Source: Deltaproteobacteria bacterium
GTDB lineage: Bacteria > Desulfobacterota > Desulfomonilia > UBA1062
Reading direction: 5' to 3'
Assembly (NCBI GenBank): GCA_015486075.1
Contig: WFSG01000032.1
Coordinates: forward strand, 77,794 to 141,793
DNA length: 64,000 bases
Every line of letters starts with the position of its first letter. The stretch's first letter is position 1. Under the pieces are notes generated by a model. It was not told where the DNA came from and did no database searches. It saw only the letters and a list, made by a program, of their open reading frames with translations. The position numbers and the translations under genes are program-made. Positions 37,002 to 45,202 of this stretch are shown here, piece after piece.

Positions 37002-38147
37002 ATGAGAGGTAAGCTTGAATATCCAAGCGGGCTGATAGAGCTGGTATCGGTAGAAGTGGAGATGATTGATCCTGAATACAGGGAATTATGGCTCGGATAT
37101 AACTACACTTGCCCGGGTGGTGAGTACAAGTCGACCATGGTAATACCCATTACTGATTCAGTTGGCATGGCTCATCATTTCTTCGAAGAGCTGGTGGAAG
37201 AAGCTAGGCGTTTGTCAGAGATAGACGGAGGATATTCAGAAGGTCCGGGCTTTTTCCTTTCGAACAAGTCAGGTACGTTTTTCCTGATAAAGAATCTATG
37301 CCAGCAGGTAATAAATGTTCTCTCAATGGAGGGTCCATTGGAAGAAAATAGACTTTACATTGACCTAAGCACAACAGGTATACATTTCAAGGACCCAGCC
37401 AAGAGCCTAACTGGAATGGACTTTGATCAAAGGCTCAAGGTCTTTATGACAAGGGCAAAGGAAAAGATATCTCAGGGGTTTTATACTCTGGCTGCAGATG
37501 ACCTTGAGAAGGCAAGGGCACTATGTTCTAACAGCCCGATAGTTTATAAGTTGCTTGGTATCTGTCACAGGGAGCTAGGTCACCTAGATCTTGCCTTGGA
37601 GATGTTCTCAAAGGCCATGGACATAGATGACAGGGATAAGGACACGTTTCTTTACCTGGAAGAAACAGGATTTTTCCTGGATGACATGGAGTTTTGCGAG
37701 AATATACTGGAAGAGATGCTAAGCCTGTATCCTGATGATATAAGGGGGCTTGTAGAGCTCGCTAATGTAAGGTACCAGATGGGTAGGGATTACGTGGATA
37801 TACTGGACAAGGCATTTTCTATTGATAGCAAGGAGACAAAAGAGGTTATCCTGCAGACCTTTGTCTTCAAGCGTTCCAAGAGCCATAACCCCGATCCAAA
37901 GTTGATTTCAGCTAGGGATGTCTCGACCATAATGGGTGTGTCCCTTGAGACTATCAAGGGCCTTGTGAAGTTGAACAGAATACCTTCAAGGGAGACAGAG
38001 GAAAGAAGTGGTTTTGTGTTTGATGAGGATGAGCTCAAGGCTTGGATTGACGTGTACACTAGATATGGGCTAATGGACAATGAGATCGAAAGAGCTACAG
38101 ATAAATTCAACGGGAATTCAGATCAAGGCATGGCTCTTCTCACCTGA
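37002..38147 (+). CDS. TPR protein with C-terminal excisionase/MerR-type HTH
   Basis: This 381-residue protein has no signal peptide. The first 130 residues match no family known to me. TPR-like helices (about 145-285: KISQGFYTLAADDLEKARALC, YKLLGICHRELGHLDLALEMFSKAM) follow. The C-terminus holds a DNA-binding-like helix-turn-helix SARDVSTIMGVSLETIKGLVKLNRIPSR and FDEDELKAWIDVYTRYG, similar to MerR/excisionase 'HTH_17' modules. No Shine-Dalgarno precedes the ATG, but an in-frame stop lies shortly upstream. Its end overlaps the next gene by 68 nt. Function unknown; a scaffold linking protein contacts to DNA is inference. Confidence 0.75.
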   Translation: MRGKLEYPSGLIELVSVEVEMIDPEYRELWLGYNYTCPGGEYKSTMVIPITDSVGMAHHFFEELVEEARRLSEIDGGYSEGPGFFLSNKSGTFFLIKNLCQQVINVLSMEGPLEENRLYIDLSTTGIHFKDPAKSLTGMDFDQRLKVFMTRAKEKISQGFYTLAADDLEKARALCSNSPIVYKLLGICHRELGHLDLALEMFSKAMDIDDRDKDTFLYLEETGFFLDDMEFCENILEEMLSLYPDDIRGLVELANVRYQMGRDYVDILDKAFSIDSKETKEVILQTFVFKRSKSHNPDPKLISARDVSTIMGVSLETIKGLVKLNRIPSRETEERSGFVFDEDELKAWIDVYTRYGLMDNEIERATDKFNGNSDQGMALLT

Positions 38148-38841
38148 GGCTCTGGATAGGAGGCTCAGGCCTGTTGTGATTTTGTGTCATGGTATACCAA
38201 GCTCCGCGCCCGATCCTCAAGACAGAGGTTATACGCCGCTTATAGAGTCGCTGGTTGAGGCAGGTTTTCATTGTACCTTCTTTAATTTCAGGGGATGCGG
38301 GGAGTCCTGTGGCAATATTGATATGGATGGCTGGTATGAGGACTTGTGTTCAGTTATGGAAAAGATATACGGTATACCCGGTATTGATCCCTTCTCTGTG
38401 CATATACTAGGTTTTAGCGCAGGGGGAGCAATAGCCACAAAGATGGCTGCCTTGGATGAAAGGATAAGGAGTGTTATGCTAATGGCAACGCCGGCTGACT
38501 TCTCCATAATCCTGCCTCCTGATCCAGATTTCTTAAGACAATACTTCTTAGAGATAGGTCTAATTAAGGATAACTCTTTCCCCCCCGATATAAGGACCTG
38601 GTATGATACCTTTTTAGATCTAGACACTCCTAGATGGGTTCCCTTTCTCTCTCCCAGAAAAATATGCGTGGTGCACGGCGAGGAGGATACCTTAGTACCG
38701 GTGGAACATGCCAGGCGCATATTCTCTGCAGCGCTCAACCCCAAGAAGATCATTATATTAAAAGATGCCCCTCATCAGCTCAGGAAAGACCACAGGGTGG
38801 TGCCATTGATAAAGGAATGGTTGATGGAGGTTTCAGACTAG
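38080..38841 (+). CDS. Alpha/beta hydrolase
   Basis: The 253-residue protein is a compact alpha/beta hydrolase. The oxyanion motif VILCHGIPSS, the nucleophile elbow GFSAGGA (serine), a late VHGEEDTLVPVEHAR with the acid, and DAPHQLRKDH with the catalytic histidine form the triad. The family fits a peptidase S9/serine aminopeptidase-like or acyl hydrolase; the substrate cannot be read. The start gives a 68-nt overlap with the TPR-HTH gene, so a later start is possible, but the fold begins immediately. Confidence 0.82.
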   Translation: MRSKELQINSTGIQIKAWLFSPEALDRRLRPVVILCHGIPSSAPDPQDRGYTPLIESLVEAGFHCTFFNFRGCGESCGNIDMDGWYEDLCSVMEKIYGIPGIDPFSVHILGFSAGGAIATKMAALDERIRSVMLMATPADFSIILPPDPDFLRQYFLEIGLIKDNSFPPDIRTWYDTFLDLDTPRWVPFLSPRKICVVHGEEDTLVPVEHARRIFSAALNPKKIIILKDAPHQLRKDHRVVPLIKEWLMEVSD

Positions 38842-38875
38842 GTTGACAAGCAGGCTAGAATACACCCACGAGAAT

Positions 38876-39520
38876 ATGTATTACCCGGTTTTCCTCGATC
38901 TCAGGGATAAACTCTGTGTCGTGATAGGTGGTGGAAGGGTGGCTCAAAGGAAGGTGGAATCACTGGTAAGTGCAGGGGCAAGGGTGAAGGTCATATCAGG
39001 TGATATACTTGATGAGATCAGCTCTATTGATGGGGTTATACTTGAGAAGAGGAAATACGAGGATGGTGATCTTAAAGGGGCTTTTCTGGTTATAGCTGCT
39101 ACCGATGATCCCGATGAAAACCTTAAGATAACTAGGGAAGCCAAGGCCAGAGGTATTCTTTTGAATGTTGTTGACAAGATAGAGCTATGCAACTTTATTA
39201 TGCCTTCTGTAGTAGAAAAGGGGCCACTAAAGATCGCGATATCGACAGGTGGCTTTTCCCCTGCATTGGCAAGAAGACTACGCGTGAAGATTGGTAAATA
39301 TATAGGAGAAGAGTTTGAAATCCTGGCAAGAATTCTGGCAAGGATAAGGCCCATTGTTGTTGGAATGGGTGGTGATGCTAACATGCACAAGCGTATATTC
39401 GAAGTACTTATAGATTCTTCCCTTCTAGATGCAATCCGTGAGGGTAATAGGGAGCAGGTAAATGATATTATTTATCAGGCGCTGGGCATACAGATAGACA
39501 TCGGGGACTTATTATTATGA
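38876..39520 (+). CDS. Precorrin-2 dehydrogenase/sirohydrochlorin ferrochelatase (Met8/SirC-like)
   Basis: This protein of about 214 residues starts MYYPVFLDLRDKLCVVIGGGRVAQRKVESL, with the NAD-binding GGGRVA motif, and continues with IAATDDPDENLKITREAKARGILLNVVD and FIMPSVVEKGPLKIAISTGGFSPALARRLR. It converts precorrin-2 to sirohydrochlorin, and in some members inserts iron. The family usually starts at this MYYPVF, so the ATG at 38876 is chosen. A TTG at 38843 could add 11 residues. It is the first gene of the heme/siroheme operon, 35 bp after the hydrolase. Confidence 0.9.
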   Translation: MYYPVFLDLRDKLCVVIGGGRVAQRKVESLVSAGARVKVISGDILDEISSIDGVILEKRKYEDGDLKGAFLVIAATDDPDENLKITREAKARGILLNVVDKIELCNFIMPSVVEKGPLKIAISTGGFSPALARRLRVKIGKYIGEEFEILARILARIRPIVVGMGGDANMHKRIFEVLIDSSLLDAIREGNREQVNDIIYQALGIQIDIGDLLL

Positions 39521-40338
39521 GTATAATAACTATAACTAGTTTTCTATACATAGCCGCCTTAGCGGCGTTTGTAATTATGCTCCTAAGTAGAAAATCCCTG
39601 ATTTTGCTCTTTGCTAGGGCCTTATTCCTGGCATCGGTAGCGTCTCACGGCATACTGATGTTGATACTTTCCATTAATCTGCACGAGGTACCTTTAAGTT
39701 CCGTTCCCCAGGCAATTAACATGATGATATTTATCTCTTCTTTGGCATTTATACCCATTGTATTGAGTAGAAAGACATACCTGTTGGGTGTTTTCTTCCT
39801 GCCGTTTGCATCTTTTGCACTACTATGGGTCTTGCCAGACATAGGCCTTTCAGCGCCTGCCACTTTCCGTTTCCACACTTATTGGTATCCGCTACATACC
39901 CTGAGCGTTATAACAGGGGAGGCTATGTTTGTGGTGGCAGCCGTAACATCTATAGTATACCTTGTTCACGAACATATAATAAGAAAAGGGGATTTTCACT
40001 CATCGGTATCTTCATCCTTGCCTGCACTCACCCTGCTTGATAGGATCCTCTACATAAGCGTTTTAGTGGGGTTTCTGGCAATAACTTCTGGTATGATCAT
40101 GGGTACACTCTGGGCACAGAGCAAGGGGCTGCACTTATCCAAGATAATGCCCAAGATAATAGCAGGGGGCATTGTATGGATCATATTTGCCGTATGTCTG
40201 CACCAGAGATTTGCCATTGGCTGGAAAGGAAGACGTACGGCAATAGTCACGCTCATAGGATTTAGCTTGATGATTGTATTACTCTTCTTAATTAACATGT
40301 TATTTCCACACGCGCATGGACTAGGTCTGTTGCTATGA
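39517..40338 (+). CDS. Cytochrome c assembly protein (CcsA/HemX-like)
   Basis: The 273-residue polytopic membrane protein has about eight helices. The conserved region around FHTYWYPLHTLSVITGEAMFVVAAVTSIVYLV and the later GMIMGTLWAQSK correspond to the CcsA/CcmC/HemX family. Members either handle heme for cytochrome c maturation or, as HemX, sit upstream of hemA and affect its level. Position directly upstream of hemA (4-nt overlap) favours a HemX-like name, but the biochemical role is not settled. It overlaps the previous gene by 4 nt. Confidence 0.87.
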   Translation: MSIITITSFLYIAALAAFVIMLLSRKSLILLFARALFLASVASHGILMLILSINLHEVPLSSVPQAINMMIFISSLAFIPIVLSRKTYLLGVFFLPFASFALLWVLPDIGLSAPATFRFHTYWYPLHTLSVITGEAMFVVAAVTSIVYLVHEHIIRKGDFHSSVSSSLPALTLLDRILYISVLVGFLAITSGMIMGTLWAQSKGLHLSKIMPKIIAGGIVWIIFAVCLHQRFAIGWKGRRTAIVTLIGFSLMIVLLFLINMLFPHAHGLGLLL

Positions 40339-41642
40339 TAAGGATAGAGTGCATCAGCATAAATTACAGGCATGTGCCTGTAGACATACTGGAAAGGGTA
40401 AGGATACCTCCAGAGGCGGTTGTACCCATGTTACCCCCGGGTTCAGAGGCATATACCTTGAACACGTGCAACCGTGCCGAGATATACTGGACAGGCATGG
40501 AAAAGCAGGGTGTCTTTAACATGGTTTCCGGACTTATAGGAGTAGCACCAGGCTACCTTGACCGTATATCAGTGCATTTGAGAGGAGAAGACAGTGTTAG
40601 GCATCTTTTCAGGGTAGCGTCTGGCCTAGATTCTATGGTTCTTGGCGAACCCCAGATACTGGGCCAAGTGAAAGATGCTTACAAGGCTGCCCTAGATGAG
40701 CACATGGTTTCTATTATATTTAATAAGCTTCTTCACAGGGCCTTCAGGACAGCAAAGCGTATCAGAACAGAGACAGCCATAGGCAAGTTTCCTGTTTCCG
40801 TTGCATCTGAGGCAGTGGAATTGGCATGCCACGTGTTTGATGAGATCCAGGGAAGTCAGGTTCTTGTAATAGGCGCGGGAGAAATGGCCACGATAGCTGC
40901 AAAGAGGCTTAAGGACAGAGGGGTATCAAGGATATCTATCCTCAACCGTACCTTTGGACGCGCAAAGGAGTTGGCAGTAGAGCTGGGCGGTATGGCGCTG
41001 AGTTTCAGTGAGCTGCACGAGGCGGTGAGGACGAGTGACATTATAATCACCTCCACGGGTTCTCAGGAGCCTATAATAACAAAGGACATGATGAGCGAGA
41101 TAATGAAAGAGAGACATTATAGCCCTGTAGTAATGATAGATATTGCCCTACCTAGGGATGTGGAACCCGATGTGAGTAAAGTGTACAACTGTTATCTTTA
41201 TGACCTTGATTCACTGAAAAAGGTTGTTTCAGTAAACTTTACACAAAGGGAAAATGAGATTGAAAAGGCCGAAGAGATTATAGAATATGAAGTAGGAGTT
41301 TTCAGTAGGTGGTTAAAGGGGCTTAATGCTCATGGTACCATAAGGGATCTGTATAACCTGATGGAATACTACATATCAGAGCAATTGGAGGAAAAGGCTG
41401 CTTTGGTAGGAGAAAAGGAGAAGGCTATTCTAGAAGATGCTCTCAGGTCAATGGCTAAAAGGCTTTTTAACAGGCCTGTCTCCTTTATGAAGAGATATCC
41501 CAAGCTAGACTATATAGAACATACAAGGAGGATATTCCGTCTGGATGAAGACTATCAGGATAGGCACAAGAGGCAGCAAGCTGGCACTAGCGCAGGTAGA
41601 GATAGTAATAAGCTTGATGAGAAATATAGAGGAAAATCTTGA
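40335..41642 (+). CDS. hemA: Glutamyl-tRNA reductase
   Basis: The 435-residue enzyme reduces glutamyl-tRNA to glutamate-1-semialdehyde, the first committed step of C5 tetrapyrrole synthesis. The catalytic cysteine is Cys45 in YTLNTCNRAEIY. The substrate region is HLFRVASGLDSMVLGEPQILGQVKDAY and the NADPH-binding domain is VLVIGAGEMATIAAKRL. The last 98 nt also encode the start of hemC in another frame. Confidence 0.96.
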   Translation: MIRIECISINYRHVPVDILERVRIPPEAVVPMLPPGSEAYTLNTCNRAEIYWTGMEKQGVFNMVSGLIGVAPGYLDRISVHLRGEDSVRHLFRVASGLDSMVLGEPQILGQVKDAYKAALDEHMVSIIFNKLLHRAFRTAKRIRTETAIGKFPVSVASEAVELACHVFDEIQGSQVLVIGAGEMATIAAKRLKDRGVSRISILNRTFGRAKELAVELGGMALSFSELHEAVRTSDIIITSTGSQEPIITKDMMSEIMKERHYSPVVMIDIALPRDVEPDVSKVYNCYLYDLDSLKKVVSVNFTQRENEIEKAEEIIEYEVGVFSRWLKGLNAHGTIRDLYNLMEYYISEQLEEKAALVGEKEKAILEDALRSMAKRLFNRPVSFMKRYPKLDYIEHTRRIFRLDEDYQDRHKRQQAGTSAGRDSNKLDEKYRGKS

Positions 41643-42429
41643 TGTCGAGGTACGCAAGATACATACTACCGGAGACAGGCTTGTCAATGTATCCCTTGAC
41701 GAAATAGGTGGTAAGGGCCTTTTTGTAAAGGATATTGAGGAGCAATTGCTTGAAGGTGATATAGATATTGCAGTGCACAGCCTGAAGGATATGCCAGCAG
41801 ACCTTCATGAGGGTCTTTATCTAAGTGCGTTTGTTAAGAGGGACGATCCCAGGGATATGCTTTTTACAAATGGCAGTTACACACTTTATTCTTTACCCAA
41901 GGATTCTGATTTAGGCACATCTAGCTTGAGGAGAAAGTACCAGGTAAAGTCGGTAAGGCCTGACGTGAATATCGTTAATATCAGGGGTAATGTAACTACC
42001 AGGTTAGACAAGATCGGTAAGAGTGTAGATGGTGTGATACTGGCTGCTGCAGGCATAAAACGCCTAGGATTAAGGGCCGGTGTACCACTGGACATCAGGA
42101 CCATAATTCCGGCTCCTGGACAGGGTGTAATAGCCTTGGAGACAAGGAAAGATGACAAAGATATAATAAATTTTACAAAGAACCTTGACCACGGTGCAAC
42201 GAGGTTATGTGTTGAGACAGAAAGGGCATTTCTCAAGACCCTGGGTGCTGACTGCAACTTTCCAGTTGCCGCACATGCCCTTCTTGAACATGCTGATATC
42301 ATTCTGCACGGCATGCTTGGGGACATGAACAGACCATACCTGATGGTACGGAAAACAGTAAGGGGTAAAGATACGTCTATAGGTAGTATTCTTGCTGAGG
42401 AACTTGTTGAAGAACTGGAGAGAAATTGA
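41545..42429 (+). CDS. hemC: Hydroxymethylbilane synthase (porphobilinogen deaminase)
   Basis: This 294-residue enzyme polymerises four porphobilinogens. It begins MKTIRIGTRGSKLALAQ, the standard family start, so the 98-nt overlap with hemA is real. Other motifs are LKDMPADLHEGL, DLGTSSLRRKYQVKSVRPDVNIVNIRGNVTTRL and the cofactor-bearing Cys237 (GADCNFPVAAHA). It overlaps the next gene by 4 nt. Confidence 0.96.
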   Translation: MKTIRIGTRGSKLALAQVEIVISLMRNIEENLDVEVRKIHTTGDRLVNVSLDEIGGKGLFVKDIEEQLLEGDIDIAVHSLKDMPADLHEGLYLSAFVKRDDPRDMLFTNGSYTLYSLPKDSDLGTSSLRRKYQVKSVRPDVNIVNIRGNVTTRLDKIGKSVDGVILAAAGIKRLGLRAGVPLDIRTIIPAPGQGVIALETRKDDKDIINFTKNLDHGATRLCVETERAFLKTLGADCNFPVAAHALLEHADIILHGMLGDMNRPYLMVRKTVRGKDTSIGSILAEELVEELERN

Positions 42430-43916
42430 ACAGGACAAAGGTATACCTCGTTGGCACAGGACCTGGGGACCCTGAACTCCTTACCCTGAAGGCAGAAAGG
42501 GTTATCAGGACTGCGGACGTTCTTGTGTACGACGACCTAATACCTCCCGAGGTTATGGGCCTTGTTGGAAAGCACGCTCTGACCATATATGTGGGCAAGA
42601 GGGCTGGCAAGCACAAGATGGGACAGGAGGAAATAAACGGTCTTATGGTAAAACTGGCCCTGGAAGGAAAGACCGTGGCAAGGCTTAAGGGCGGGGACCC
42701 TTGCATATTTGGAAGGTGCGGGGAAGAAGCAACTTATCTGAAGGAACATGGTGTAGATTTCGAGATCATTCCAGGTATAAGTTCAGCAACAGCAGGACCA
42801 GTCTCGGCAGGTATACCACCTACCCACAGGCAACTGTCTTCGTCTCTCAGGATAGTTACTGCACACGAAGATCCCACGAAGAAAGATAGCCTCTTGGACT
42901 GGGAGAATTTGGCCCGGGATAAGGGCACAATTATATTTCTCATGGGTGCATCCCGCATAGGTGCCATTGCAAAGAGGCTCATTAAAGAGGGCATGGACGG
43001 GGATAGACCATGTGCTCTTATACAGGATGCAACCACGGGTTCCCAGAGGCATGTTTTATCTACCCTGGAAAAAGTAGCTGAGGATGCAGCTTTGGCAGGT
43101 ATTGCTTCCCCATGTATAATGCTGGTCGGTAACGTGGCAGTTCTTGCACGAGATCTCTTCAGACCAGCCAAGCTTCCCCTTGAGGGAAGGTCTGTGCTTA
43201 TAACTAGGCCCGTTCATCTCGCCTGGGAGTCTGCCCTTCTATTCTCTTCCCGCGGTGCCAAAGCATACGTATACCCGCTCATAGAGATCTCTAAGCTCGA
43301 TTTTGATATACCTAGGATAGACTCCTATGACATGTTTATTTTTACATCCCAAAACGCTGTTACTATTTTCATGGAAAGACTTTTCAGTGCTGGCCTGGAT
43401 GCTAGGGTATTTGGAGGCAGGGAGATTGTGGCCATAGGACCAGGCACCACGGGCGCCCTGAATAAATACGGCATTAGGGTTGATACTATAGCTGGGACAT
43501 ATACTGCAGAAGGGATAGTGGATGCCATTGGCATGAAAGACCTTAAGGGTCGATTTATATGCATTCCAAGGGCAAAGGGCGCAAGGCCTTATTTGGTTAA
43601 GGCCTTGGAGGGTATGGGTGCATATGTGAGAGAGATCTTGGTATACGAAAGCAGGATGCCGGCTAATGCATGTAAGGAAAGTTTCTACCGCGTGCTCTCT
43701 AAAGTGGAATCGGTTATATTCACTAGCCCTTCGGGTGCAAGTAATGCTTTTAAGCTTCTTGGAAAGGATACAATACACATTCTTGCCTCGAAGACAGTTA
43801 TTGCTATTGGACCTGTAACAGCCAATTTTCTTAAGGCCTCGGGCCTTGAGCCGGACTTGTCAGCAACTATACATACAGATATGGGTATTATTGAAGCCAT
43901 GAAAGGAGCAGCATAG
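42426..43916 (+). CDS. Uroporphyrinogen-III C-methyltransferase/uroporphyrinogen-III synthase fusion (CobA-HemD)
   Basis: This 496-residue fusion has a SUMT domain at about 1-245 (VYLVGTGPGDPELLTLKAERVI, VARLKGGDPCIFGRCGEEA, PGISSATAGPVSAGIP, VGNVAVL) and a HemD domain at about 255-496 (RSVLITRP..., IFTSQNAVTIFMERL, VAIGPGTTGALNKYGI, VIFTSPSGASNAFKLL, VIAIGPVTANFLKASGLEPD). HemD makes uroporphyrinogen III, and SUMT methylates it to precorrin-2. One protein therefore takes hydroxymethylbilane to the siroheme branch, feeding the neighbouring dehydrogenase and AhbC. The start is TTG, overlapping the hemC stop by 4 nt. Confidence 0.95.
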   Translation: MNRTKVYLVGTGPGDPELLTLKAERVIRTADVLVYDDLIPPEVMGLVGKHALTIYVGKRAGKHKMGQEEINGLMVKLALEGKTVARLKGGDPCIFGRCGEEATYLKEHGVDFEIIPGISSATAGPVSAGIPPTHRQLSSSLRIVTAHEDPTKKDSLLDWENLARDKGTIIFLMGASRIGAIAKRLIKEGMDGDRPCALIQDATTGSQRHVLSTLEKVAEDAALAGIASPCIMLVGNVAVLARDLFRPAKLPLEGRSVLITRPVHLAWESALLFSSRGAKAYVYPLIEISKLDFDIPRIDSYDMFIFTSQNAVTIFMERLFSAGLDARVFGGREIVAIGPGTTGALNKYGIRVDTIAGTYTAEGIVDAIGMKDLKGRFICIPRAKGARPYLVKALEGMGAYVREILVYESRMPANACKESFYRVLSKVESVIFTSPSGASNAFKLLGKDTIHILASKTVIAIGPVTANFLKASGLEPDLSATIHTDMGIIEAMKGAA

Positions 43917-45094
43917 TGATAGGCATATCAAAACTTTATTGCGGAACAGTGGAGGCATCAGACCCCATAAGGTATGGGAGGCGTTCGAGGGCCCTCCCCG
44001 CGCACCTTTTACAGTTCTCCGAGGATAAGAAGCCTGTTATAGTCTGGAATATAACTAGCAGGTGTAACCTCAAGTGTATTCATTGTTATGCCTCTGCAGG
44101 TGGAGGTCAGACTAAGGAACTAACCACGGAACAGGGGCTTGGTCTTATTTCGCAGCTAAAGGATTATGGCGTACCTGTTATACTTTTCTCTGGGGGAGAG
44201 CCCTTTATGAGACAGGACTTGGTACAGCTTGTGAGGTCAGCTGCAAATAGTGGTATAAGGGCAGTTATATCAAGTAATGGGACCCTGATAACAAGGGATA
44301 TGGCAAACAGACTTGCCGACGTTGGCCTATCTTACATAGGTGTGAGCCTGGACGGGATGGAGGGAGTTAATGACAAGTTTAGGGGAGTGCAAGGTGCATT
44401 CAAGAAGGCGATGAAGGGTATGCAGAATGCCATGGCAAGCGGCATAAAGGTAGGCTTAAGGTTCACGATGAACAAGAGGAATTATACTGAAATCCCGGCT
44501 ATATTTGACCTCATGGAAGCAGAGGGTATACAGAGAATTTGCTTTTATCACTTGGTTTATACGGGACGGGCGCGAGATTTAATGGCAGAGGACCTTACGC
44601 ATGAAGAAACGAGGAAGACCCTTGATCTTATAATGGAGAGGACAAGAGAGATGATAGAGAAAAAAGGCATTGATGTTGAGGTCTTGACCGTTGATAATCA
44701 TGCCGATGGTCCCTACCTATATCTTCGCATGTTAGAGGAGGGTAATAAAAGAGCACCTGATGTGTTGGACTTGTTAAAGATGAATGGCGGTAATTCAAGC
44801 GGCCTGGGTATAGGATGCATAAACTGGGATGGAGATGTGTATCCTGATCAGTTTTGGCGTAACCACAAGTTGGGGAATATTCTGGAGAAAGAGTTCAGCG
44901 AAATATGGGAAGACAGGTCTAATGAGTTTCTAATGAAGCTCAAGAACAAGAAGCTTCATATTAAGGGTAAATGCCAGAGATGCAAATGGCTTGATGTATG
45001 TGCTGGTAATTTCCGTGCAAGGGCAGAGGCGGCGACAGGTGATCCATGGGGGGAAGATCCCGCCTGTTACCTGACGGAAGAGGAGATTAGTTAA
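43916..45094 (+). CDS. ahbC: 12,18-didecarboxysiroheme deacetylase, radical SAM (AhbC)
   Basis: The 392-residue radical SAM enzyme has the cluster motif C50-x3-C54-x2-C57 (SRCNLKCIHC) and begins MIGISKLYCGTVE. Near the C-terminus, IGCINWDGDVYPDQFW and CQRCKWLDVCAGNFRARAEAATGDPW form a SPASM-like auxiliary cluster region. The sequence resembles Desulfovibrio AhbC along its length. AhbC removes two acetates from didecarboxysiroheme to give iron-coproporphyrin III in the alternative, siroheme-based heme route. The start is GTG, sharing one base with the previous stop, with AAAGGAG upstream. The remaining ahb genes (A, B, D) are not in the window. A strong terminator follows. Confidence 0.94.
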   Translation: MIGISKLYCGTVEASDPIRYGRRSRALPAHLLQFSEDKKPVIVWNITSRCNLKCIHCYASAGGGQTKELTTEQGLGLISQLKDYGVPVILFSGGEPFMRQDLVQLVRSAANSGIRAVISSNGTLITRDMANRLADVGLSYIGVSLDGMEGVNDKFRGVQGAFKKAMKGMQNAMASGIKVGLRFTMNKRNYTEIPAIFDLMEAEGIQRICFYHLVYTGRARDLMAEDLTHEETRKTLDLIMERTREMIEKKGIDVEVLTVDNHADGPYLYLRMLEEGNKRAPDVLDLLKMNGGNSSGLGIGCINWDGDVYPDQFWRNHKLGNILEKEFSEIWEDRSNEFLMKLKNKKLHIKGKCQRCKWLDVCAGNFRARAEAATGDPWGEDPACYLTEEEIS

Positions 45095-45158
45095 TCTTAT
45101 TATATTGATTTGAATGTAATCTTAATTAAAGGTATACAGATTAATGGTTTAAACTGGT

Positions 45159-45201
45159 AGTAGCCACCCCTTGTTTTTATGCAAGGGGTGGCTACTTTTT
45201 T
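45159..45201 (+). terminator. Strong terminator after ahbC
   Basis: A 14-bp GC-rich stem (GTAGCCACCCCTTG at 45160-45173 pairing with 45182-45195, plus one A-T) encloses an 8-nt loop and is followed by TTTTTT. It is textbook intrinsic-terminator form for the heme operon and lies between converging genes. Confidence 0.9.
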
Positions 45202-45202
45202 A

